Origin: Syntrophobacteria bacterium
GTDB taxonomy: Bacteria; Desulfobacterota; Syntrophobacteria; JARFUL01
NCBI GenBank assembly: GCA_029289015.1
Contig: JARFUL010000326.1
Span: forward strand, 1 to 5,389
Direction: 5' to 3'
DNA: 5,389 nt
Shown: positions 1-5,049 of the stretch, piece after piece
How the letters are laid out: every line of letters begins with the position of its first letter
Numbering within the stretch: the first letter of the stretch is position 1
Program-made: the position numbers and the translations under genes
The notes under the pieces: model-generated
What the model was told of the DNA's origin: nothing
The model's input: only the letters and a program-made list of their open reading frames with translations
The model's database searches: none

Positions 1-341
1 AGCTTCGGGTCCCCAGCCACCCTTCCCACCACGTTCACCGCGCTGGCAGGCACTATCTCGCTGCCCGAAGAGATGGGCGTGGGGCCGAAGAAGATGCAGA
101 ACGCCTTGCCCGTGGGCCAGTATCCCAGGTCTCCCAGCTCCACCGTCTCCTGGGCCTCGGGCCCGAGCCCGCACGACACCGGGATCGCGAAGTATATCTC
201 GTCGCCCCACAGGTTGGCATGGCCAGTCACAGGGAGCGCGTCGTAGATCATCCTCGCGGACTCGGAGCTCTCCACAAAGAGCTCGGCCTCGGCAAAGACC
301 GGGCCCGCGCTGATGGTTATCCTCGCGCTCTTACCGGGCAT
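1..341 (-). CDS. TM1367-type cyclophilin-like fold protein (3' end cut by the window edge)
   Basis: The minus strand from an ATG at 341-339 stays open for 113 codons to the left edge. The protein begins MPGKSARITI and has a hydrophilic N-terminal strand/helix region (residues 5-40), then NLWGDEIYFAIP (43-54), and the diagnostic stretch GDLGYWPTGKAFCIFFGPTP (70-89), ending near VVGRVAGD (104-111). GD-GYWP-G-A-C-FFG-TP is the hallmark of the Cyclophil_like/TM1367 family, which has a cyclophilin-like beta barrel but no established prolyl isomerase activity; its function is unknown. Family members are about 120-130 residues, so only a few C-terminal residues should be missing. The start is supported by overlap with the upstream stop (TGATG, 343-339) and by GGGGA at 352-348, six bases ahead. 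No signal peptide or membrane segment is seen, so it is probably cytoplasmic. It is the third gene of the gmhA operon. Family call is firm; role is unknown. Confidence 0.85.
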   Translation of the reverse strand, partial: MPGKSARITISAGPVFAEAELFVESSESARMIYDALPVTGHANLWGDEIYFAIPVSCGLGPEAQETVELGDLGYWPTGKAFCIFFGPTPISSGSEIVPASAVNVVGRVAGDPK

Positions 342-1312
342 CACTCATCCCCGCGTTCCCCGGGGATAGCCTCGATTACGGCCGCGGCCAGTAGCGGAAA
401 GTTTATCTCGTGGTGGCCCACCAGGCTTATGCCTGTGCCGCCAGAGGCCACGGGGCGTCCCACCACGTTGGTGAGCGGCCGGTAGTGGAGCGCGAAGTCC
501 ATGTTGAGCGCGGTGAACCTCGCAATCTTGTGTCCGAGGTTGCGCACCAGGGTAACGGCCTTGAGAAAGACCTCCGGCATGATCACCGCTGAGCCCAGGT
601 TGATGAAGACCCCCCCTTCGAGCCGGGAGACCGCGTGCGCGAAGATGCGGAAGTCCAGGTGGCTCGCGCCTCCCACCGCGTCCGGGTCAAAGGACGGGTG
701 GATGTGGATGACGTCGGTGCCCAGGGCCACGTGCACCGTGACCGGAATTCCGAGCCTTGCGCCGGCCGCGAGAATAGAGAGGTCGCCATACTCCAAAGAG
801 CCGTCGGTGACGGCCCTTCCCACGGATTCGCCCAGGCCGAGCCCCTCCCTGTACCCCTGTTTCACCGCGTGGTTGAGAAACTGCGCGGTCTCCTTTGCGG
901 TGCCGAACTCCCCCGCATCCAGGGTGGCTGAGACCTCCTCGGAGGTCGCGCCCATATAGGCCAGCTCGAAGTAGTGGATGATCCCCGCGCCGTTCATCGC
1001 GACCACGGTGATCACGCGCCTTTCCATCAGGTCTATTATCACGGGGGAGAGCCCCACCTTGATGGGGTGCGCGCCCATGCCCAGAATTACCTCCCGCCCC
1101 CTCAGGTGCGCGTCCACGATCGCGTCTTTGGCCCGCACCAAATCCTCTGCCCCGAGGATGTTGGGGAGGCTCTCCAAAAACTCGCTGAACCGGCCCCCGG
1201 GCCGGTGGACCCGGCCCAGGTCTTCCCTCTTTACGAGGGAGGGCCTTTCTTTGAGGCTCGTGGTCCTGAGCCCCTCGAGGGAGATGGGCTTTTTGGGGTC
1301 GCGCTCTTTCAT
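341..1312 (-). CDS. Conserved protein, deoxyhypusine synthase-like, function unknown
   Basis: A 323-residue protein starting at ATG 1312-1310. A TTG one codon upstream (1315) is also open, but the ATG forms a TGATG overlap with the gmhA stop and has GAGG at 1326-1323, ten bases ahead. The N-terminal 45 residues are basic and probably extended. REVILGMGAHPIKVGLSPVI (73-92) followed by NGAGIIHYFE (107-116) resembles the NAD-binding part of deoxyhypusine synthase, where a glycine-rich strand leads to GL-xx-II and then an alanine/glycine turn. Further conserved-looking patches are GTDVIHIHP (198-206), INLGSAVIMPEVFLKA (237-252) and GGTGISLVGHHEI (291-303). The last sits where deoxyhypusine synthase has its GGGVPKHH catalytic lysine motif, but no lysine is present. 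Bacteria lack eIF5A, so hypusine formation is unlikely. From memory, similar proteins near heptose genes in Geobacter-type genomes carry the deoxyhypusine synthase name. Likely soluble. The homology is tentative and the substrate unknown. Confidence 0.8.
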   Translation of the reverse strand: MKERDPKKPISLEGLRTTSLKERPSLVKREDLGRVHRPGGRFSEFLESLPNILGAEDLVRAKDAIVDAHLRGREVILGMGAHPIKVGLSPVIIDLMERRVITVVAMNGAGIIHYFELAYMGATSEEVSATLDAGEFGTAKETAQFLNHAVKQGYREGLGLGESVGRAVTDGSLEYGDLSILAAGARLGIPVTVHVALGTDVIHIHPSFDPDAVGGASHLDFRIFAHAVSRLEGGVFINLGSAVIMPEVFLKAVTLVRNLGHKIARFTALNMDFALHYRPLTNVVGRPVASGGTGISLVGHHEINFPLLAAAVIEAIPGERGDE

Positions 1313-1893
1313 CAATCATTCGCCTCGAATACCAGAATCTCCACCAGCTCGCACAGGATGTGGCCTATGAGGATGTGGGCCTCCTGGATCCTCGGGGTCT
1401 TGGCCGAGTCTACAGAGAGGAGCACGTCCACCTCCATGGGCGCGCCAGCGCGGCCCGTGAGCATCACGGTCTTGAGCCCCATATCTCTTGCGGCCTCGAG
1501 TGCCCTGAGCACGTTTTTCGACGTGCCGCTGGTGGAGAGCCCCACCGCGACGTCCCCGGCTCTTCCCAGCGCGCTGACCTGCTTTTCGAAGACCTCGTCA
1601 AAGGAGTAGTCGTTCGCGACGGAGGTGAGGATGGAGGTGTCGGTGGTGAGCGCGATGCCGGCAAGGGGCTTTCTTTCCATCTGAAAGCGGTTCATCAGCT
1701 CCGCGGCCAGGTGCTGGGCGTCCGCCGCGGAGCCGCCGTTGCCGAAGAAGAGCACCTTGCCCCCGGCCTTGAGGCAGCCCGCGATAATGAGGGCCGCGTC
1801 CTCGATCTTGAAGGCCAGGCTGTCTAGGGTCCTTTCCAGGGTTCCTGAGAGCTCTTTGAACGCGTTCTCTATCAGCACCTTGGCACCTTCCAT
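1312..1893 (-). CDS. gmhA: D-sedoheptulose 7-phosphate isomerase (phosphoheptose isomerase)
   Basis: GmhA converts D-sedoheptulose 7-phosphate to D-glycero-D-manno-heptose 7-phosphate, the first step towards ADP-heptose for the LPS inner core, in the cytoplasm. The 193-residue product matches the family length (about 192). It is a single SIS domain: helical N-terminus (1-42), the sugar-phosphate loop FGNGGSAADA (50-59), then H61 and E65 in AQHLAAEL, the second phosphate loop STSGTSKNV (120-128), and Q170/H178 in RIQEAHILIGHI. H61, E65, Q170 and H178 align by position and spacing with the metal/catalytic residues of characterised GmhA enzymes, so it looks active. The start is ATG 1893-1891, seven bases after AGGAGG (complement of 1901-1906). 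An upstream in-frame TTG at 1917 would start almost at the predicted transcription start and would put the Shine-Dalgarno inside the gene, so it is rejected. It leads the leftward operon and its stop overlaps the next start. No kinase or epimerase gene of the pathway is in the window. Confidence 0.95.
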   Translation of the reverse strand: MEGAKVLIENAFKELSGTLERTLDSLAFKIEDAALIIAGCLKAGGKVLFFGNGGSAADAQHLAAELMNRFQMERKPLAGIALTTDTSILTSVANDYSFDEVFEKQVSALGRAGDVAVGLSTSGTSKNVLRALEAARDMGLKTVMLTGRAGAPMEVDVLLSVDSAKTPRIQEAHILIGHILCELVEILVFEAND

Positions 1894-1900
1894 CGTGCGC

Positions 1901-1906
1901 CCTCCT
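1901..1906 (-). promoter_or_regulatory. Shine-Dalgarno site that fixes the gmhA start
   Basis: On the minus strand this reads AGGAGG, followed after seven bases by ATG at 1893-1891. It decides the start over the in-frame TTG at 1917, which has no comparable site upstream. Confidence 0.85.
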
Positions 1907-1919
1907 AAAAGTTTCAAGG

Positions 1920-1929
1920 TAAAGCTTTA
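1920..1929. repeat. Perfect 10-bp palindrome TAAAGCTTTA at the gmhA promoter
   Basis: TAAAGCTTTA is identical to its reverse complement and overlaps the -10 box and predicted start of the minus-strand promoter. It is a possible operator half or whole site, but a 10-bp palindrome in AT-rich DNA may be chance. Confidence 0.35.
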
Positions 1930-1952
1930 TATTAAGGGGACTTTATTGTCAA
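1926..1952 (-). promoter_or_regulatory. Predicted sigma70-type promoter for the gmhA operon
   Basis: On the minus strand a perfect -35 TTGACA (1952-1947) is followed after 15 bases by TATAAA (1931-1926, 5 of 6 match to TATAAT). Reading the -10 as TAAAGC with a 17-base spacer is an alternative with poorer match. Transcription would begin near 1919, leaving a leader of about 26 bases that contains the gmhA Shine-Dalgarno. The short spacer weakens the call. The -35 box overlaps the -35 of the opposite promoter. Confidence 0.6.
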
Positions 1953-1974
1953 GAGATGGTCGGCCATGTATAAT
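1946..1974 (+). promoter_or_regulatory. Predicted sigma70-type promoter (P1) for the YcaO-HcyBio operon
   Basis: TTGTCA (1946-1951, 5 of 6) and a perfect TATAAT (1969-1974) are separated by exactly 17 bases. Transcription would start near 1981, giving a leader of about 95 bases before the ycaO-type gene. It is the best plus-strand promoter in the window, and it lies in the only long AT-rich stretch, between the divergent genes. Confidence 0.65.
1956..1967. repeat. Imperfect inverted repeat in the P1 spacer (candidate operator)
   Basis: ATGGTCGGCCAT pairs at 5 of 6 positions about its centre and lies wholly between the -35 and -10 boxes of P1. A protein bound there would block the rightward promoter and could affect the leftward one through the shared -35. 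No known operator consensus was recognised. Confidence 0.3.
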
Positions 1975-1990
1975 TCATACTCATTCAATA

Positions 1991-2071
1991 GGATATGTCC
2001 AGGAGGATTATTTTCAGGTTGACATAACATACAGTGCTGATTAAATGCTATCCACCGGATACATGAGGAGG
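1991..2071 (+). promoter_or_regulatory. Rightward leader with duplicated GGATA...AGGAGG motif and small hairpin
   Basis: GGATA followed by AGGAGG occurs twice: GGATA 1991-1995 with AGGAGG 2001-2006, and GGATA 2057-2061 with AGGAGG 2066-2071. TATCC (2049-2053) can form a 5-bp stem with the second GGATA across a 3-base loop (ACC), just upstream of the true ribosome site. It could instead pair with the first GGATA. These alternatives are short and may have no function. No known sulfur-related riboswitch (SAM, SAH, T-box) was recognised in the leader. Confidence 0.3.
2019..2046 (+). promoter_or_regulatory. Possible second promoter (P2) for the YcaO-HcyBio operon
   Basis: A perfect TTGACA (2019-2024) is followed after 16 bases by TTAAAT (2041-2046, 4 of 6). 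Transcription would start near 2053 and omit the first GGATA-AGGAGG motif. The weak -10 makes it less likely than P1. Confidence 0.35.
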
Positions 2072-2072
2072 T
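2066..2072 (+). promoter_or_regulatory. Shine-Dalgarno site that fixes a TTG start
   Basis: AGGAGGT lies just ahead of TTG 2076-2078, with four bases between AGGAGG and the start. The nearby ATG at 2063 is in another frame and reaches a stop after 22 codons. The next in-frame ATG (2214) would remove about 46 residues including the conserved RLKSSPKGF segment. TTG is therefore the best start, although the spacing is tight. Confidence 0.7.
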
Positions 2073-2075
2073 CAC

Positions 2076-3821
2076 TTGGGTACGAAGATTCGACTGAAAA
2101 GCTCTCCCAAGGGGTTCAAAGGGGGGCTTGATAAGGCCGTGGACCCCAGGGAGACGGTGCGCACCGCGCGGAGGAGGCTCGAGGCCGCGAGCGGCGATCT
2201 CTTTTCCCGGACCATGCGCATAGACTCAGGCAGGCTCGACATCCCGGTCTACCTCAGCATCCTGGGGCCCGACGGGATCGCGCTCACCGGCACCGCGAAG
2301 CAGATGGGCAAGGGGCCCACCCCGGAGCAGGCCGAGGCCTCGGCCATAATGGAGCTTATCGAGAGGGTGAGCTTCTTCAGCTTCATGAACGAGCAAAGGG
2401 GGTTCGTGCGCGCGGCGGGCCGGGAGCTGGACAGGCCCTACCTGGGCTTCGACCACCTGGCCTTCGCGTTGAGCGACAGGGGGCCCGACCTCTTCGGGGG
2501 CGCGGAGATCTACCAGCGGGCCAGGCTCGACTTTGTGCCGTGCCTCAGCCTCGCGGACCAAAGGGAGATACTGATCCCCTTCATGTGGTTCTACCTGATC
2601 AACGAGTTCAACGGGCCGGCCGCGGGCAACTCCCTAGAGGAGGCCGCGCTCCAGGCGCTTTGCGAGGTGGTGGAGAGGCACGTGGGCACCCTCATCTCCC
2701 GGCACAGGCTCAGGACCCCCGGGATCGCTTCCGAAAGCCTGGACCCGGTCTCCGGGGAGCTTCTGGAAAAATTCAACAGCGCGGGGGTCAAGGTCTTTTT
2801 GAGGGACTTCTCCATGGACACGGGCATCCCCTCGGTGGGCGCGCTGGCCTACGACCCGGCCACGTTCCCCGAAAAGAGCGAGATCGTGTTTACCGCGGGC
2901 ACCGCGTCGAGCCCCCAGCAGGCGTGCATCCGCGCGCTCACCGAGGTGGCCCAGCTTGCAGGCGACTTCATGAACAAGACCACCTACAAGCCCACCCTGC
3001 CCAAGTATCCGGCTGTGGAGGAGGCAGAGTACCTCACCAGCGGGCCCTTTGACCGGAACCTCGAAGACCTCCCGGACCTGAGCTCGGACGATTTTCTCAC
3101 GGAGCTTGAAGACGCGGCCCGGGCCGCGGCCGCGGCGGGGCTCAGGCCCTATCTCATGGAGACCACCCACCCAGAGATCGGCCTGCCCGCGTGCTACGTG
3201 GTCATCCCGGGGGCCCAGTTCAGGGAGAGGACCTGGAAGACCCCCGCGCTCTTCCACCTGGCCAAGGTGGTGAGCCTCACCGAAGACCCCACGAGCCTCG
3301 GCACCCTCACCGACATGGAGGAGCTCTTCTCGGACCGCTACTACGTGAAGTTCTTCAAGGGTCTGTCCCTGGAGCGCCAGGAGAGGTACGAGGACGCGCT
3401 AAAGGCCTACCGCGAGGCCGTGGAGCTTGGCGCGCCGGACCCGGACGCGGCCTCTCTCTACGTTCACCTGGGGGTGGCCCTCAAGGAGCTTGGCCGCTTT
3501 GATGAGGCCATAGACGCGCTCAAGAAGGCCAGGGAGCTTCAGGACGACCTCAAGGAGGTTTACAATCTCCTGGGGTTCTGCTACTTCAAGCTGGGGGAGC
3601 ACGAGAGGTCCATCGAGGTCTTCGAGCGGGCCATTGAGCTTGACCCGGGCTCCGGGATAGACTATGCAAATATAGGCTCCAACCTCAGGGAGCTGGGCCG
3701 ACCCAGGGACGCGATACGGCTCTACAGGATGGCCCTGGAGATAGACCCGACCCTCGACTTTGCCAGGGAGAACATCTCGGTTCTCGAGGAGAGGCTGAAG
3801 ACACAGCAGTCCCAAACTTAA
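2076..3821 (+). CDS. YcaO-domain amide-activating protein with C-terminal TPR array
   Basis: YcaO enzymes use ATP to phosphorylate a peptide amide oxygen, leading to azoline, amidine or thioamide products. The 581-residue protein starts at TTG. It has an N-terminal RLKSSPKGF (6-14) and KAVDPRETV (20-28), then the ATP-site motifs: S89-x3-E93-xx-E96-R97, GNSLEEAALQALCEVVERH (184-202, with E189, E197, E200, R201), and R286-A-L-T-E290-xx-Q293. All expected acidic, Arg and Gln positions are present, so ATP binding looks intact. Residues about 422-560 form four TPR-like repeats, each with the A-(x)-G/E-x3-A-I pattern, suggesting a protein partner. It lacks the PxPxP C-terminus of azoline-forming YcaO enzymes; E. 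coli YcaO also has a C-terminal TPR extension and similar length. No TfuA, E1-like or RiPP precursor gene is visible. It leads the operon and is 15 bases ahead of the HcyBio gene. Thioamidation or a sulfur-transfer role is inferred; the substrate is unknown. Confidence 0.9.
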   Translation: MGTKIRLKSSPKGFKGGLDKAVDPRETVRTARRRLEAASGDLFSRTMRIDSGRLDIPVYLSILGPDGIALTGTAKQMGKGPTPEQAEASAIMELIERVSFFSFMNEQRGFVRAAGRELDRPYLGFDHLAFALSDRGPDLFGGAEIYQRARLDFVPCLSLADQREILIPFMWFYLINEFNGPAAGNSLEEAALQALCEVVERHVGTLISRHRLRTPGIASESLDPVSGELLEKFNSAGVKVFLRDFSMDTGIPSVGALAYDPATFPEKSEIVFTAGTASSPQQACIRALTEVAQLAGDFMNKTTYKPTLPKYPAVEEAEYLTSGPFDRNLEDLPDLSSDDFLTELEDAARAAAAAGLRPYLMETTHPEIGLPACYVVIPGAQFRERTWKTPALFHLAKVVSLTEDPTSLGTLTDMEELFSDRYYVKFFKGLSLERQERYEDALKAYREAVELGAPDPDAASLYVHLGVALKELGRFDEAIDALKKARELQDDLKEVYNLLGFCYFKLGEHERSIEVFERAIELDPGSGIDYANIGSNLRELGRPRDAIRLYRMALEIDPTLDFARENISVLEERLKTQQSQT

Positions 3822-3836
3822 CCAAGGGGGCAGGTT

Positions 3837-5039
3837 TTGGCCAAGACCATCACAGAGATAAACGAGAAGATCAGGGCCGGAAGCGCTGTGGTGCTCAACG
3901 CGTCCGAAGTGATCGAGTTCGTCCGGGAAAAGGGCGTCAAGAGGGCGGCCCAGGAGGTGGACGTGGTCACCACCGGGACCTTCGGCCCCATGTGCTCCTC
4001 CGGCGCCTACTTCAACCTGGGGCACTCCAGGCCCAGGATCAAGCTGGGGGGCGGCAGGGTGACCCTCAACGACGTGCCCGCGTACACCGGGTTCGCGGCG
4101 GTGGACATAGTCATAGGCGCGACCGCCCTCCCGGAGGACGACCCGAAGAACAAGGTCTATCCTGGGACCTTCGCGTACGGCGGCGGCCACGTGATAGAGG
4201 AGCTGGTCGCGGGCAAAAAGGTAAAGCTCTCCGCGGTGGCCTACGGCACGGACTGCTATCCCAAGAAGGCGCTGGAGACCTGGGTGGGCCTCGAGGACAT
4301 GAACGAGGCCATCCTCCTCAACCCCAGGAACGCATACCAGAACTACAACGTCGCGGTCAACCTGGGCGAGGAGACCATCTACACCTACATGGGGGTGCTC
4401 CTGCCCAAGGCGGGGAACGCCAACTACTCCACCGCGGGCCAGCTCTCGCCCCTGTTCAACGACCCGTTCTACAGGACCATAGGGATCGGCACCCGGATAT
4501 TCCTCGGCGGCGGCATAGGCTACGTCTATGCCCAGGGCACCCAGCACAACCCCTCGGTCCCCCGCACGGACCACGGGCTGCCCACCAGGCCCGCGGCCAC
4601 CCTGGCCCTCACCGGAGACCTCAAGACCATGAACTCCAGGTTCCTGAGGGGCGTCTCCTTCACGGGCTACGGGTCGTCCCTCTCCGTGGGGGTGGGGGTG
4701 CCCATACCCATCCTGGACGAGGAGGTCTTCTCCTACACCCTGGTGACCAACGAGGATATCGTCTCGCCCATTGTGGACTACTGCCGGGCCTATCCCGAGA
4801 GGGAGCCCGAGGTGCTGGGCGAGGTGAGCTTCAAGGAGCTGATGTCCGGCCGCATACGGCTGGAGGGCAGGGAGGTGCCCACTGGAGGGCTCTCCAGCTA
4901 CTTCGGCGCGCTGGAGATTGCCGAGACCCTCAAGAGCTGGATCAATGAGGGCCGTTTTCTCCTGACTGAGCCCGTGGCGCCACTCCCGGGCCCGGAACAC
5001 GGCTTCGTGTTCAAGACCTTTGAGGAGAGGGCGGAGTAG
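3837..5039 (+). CDS. HcyBio/DUF39 protein: homocysteine formation from aspartate semialdehyde
   Basis: This family (HcyBio, DUF39, COG1900; MA1821 in Methanosarcina acetivorans) forms homocysteine from aspartate semialdehyde and reduced sulfur, bypassing O-acyl-homoserine, together with a NIL-ferredoxin partner. The 400-residue product starts with TTG (AKTITEINEKI), helped by AAGGGGG at 3824-3830. Conserved segments are FGPMCSSGAYFNLGHSRP (49-66), LNDVPAYTGFAAVDIVIGAT (77-96), YPGTFAYGGGHVIEELVAGK (108-127), AYGTDCYP (135-142), FLGGGIGYVYAQGTQHNP (222-239) and GYGSSLSVGVGVPIPIL (278-293). C53 and C140 sit in the contexts of the two cysteines reported to be needed in the methanogen enzyme through a persulfide. 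A third cysteine, C316, lies outside these motifs. The protein ends without the CBS-domain pair seen in some archaeal members such as MJ0100. It is soluble. The next gene follows after 10 bases and encodes the expected partner, making this assignment strong. Confidence 0.93.
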   Translation: MAKTITEINEKIRAGSAVVLNASEVIEFVREKGVKRAAQEVDVVTTGTFGPMCSSGAYFNLGHSRPRIKLGGGRVTLNDVPAYTGFAAVDIVIGATALPEDDPKNKVYPGTFAYGGGHVIEELVAGKKVKLSAVAYGTDCYPKKALETWVGLEDMNEAILLNPRNAYQNYNVAVNLGEETIYTYMGVLLPKAGNANYSTAGQLSPLFNDPFYRTIGIGTRIFLGGGIGYVYAQGTQHNPSVPRTDHGLPTRPAATLALTGDLKTMNSRFLRGVSFTGYGSSLSVGVGVPIPILDEEVFSYTLVTNEDIVSPIVDYCRAYPEREPEVLGEVSFKELMSGRIRLEGREVPTGGLSSYFGALEIAETLKSWINEGRFLLTEPVAPLPGPEHGFVFKTFEERAE

Positions 5040-5049
5040 GAGGTATGCC

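Noticed and set aside
974..1609. Plus-strand open frame of 211 codons opposite gmhA and the DHS-like gene
   Set aside because: It is antisense to two conserved genes and spans their overlap; composition is biased and there is no recognisable motif.
1312..1917. Longer gmhA starting at TTG 1917
   Set aside because: The Shine-Dalgarno AGGAGG would lie within the gene, the predicted transcript starts next to it, and the eight extra residues are not part of the family.
1995..2027. Ten-codon leader ORF (MSRRIIFRLT) in the rightward leader
   Set aside because: The AGGAGG lies inside rather than ahead of the ORF and there is no run of regulatory codons such as Met or Cys, so an attenuator peptide is not supported.
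1739..2044. Plus-strand open frame reaching into the intergenic region, ending GYVQEDYFQVDITYSAD
   Set aside because: Most of it is the complement of gmhA, it has no ribosome site at its start, and it would have to cross the divergent promoters.
1894..2075. A SAM, SAH or T-box riboswitch expected ahead of a homocysteine operon
   Set aside because: The 95-base leader shows none of the conserved cores of these elements that I could recognise; only very short stems are present.
3992..4948. Plus-strand open frame of 318 codons inside the HcyBio gene
   Set aside because: It is a shifted frame of a conserved gene with an Arg/Gly/Pro/His-rich low-complexity product and no family features.
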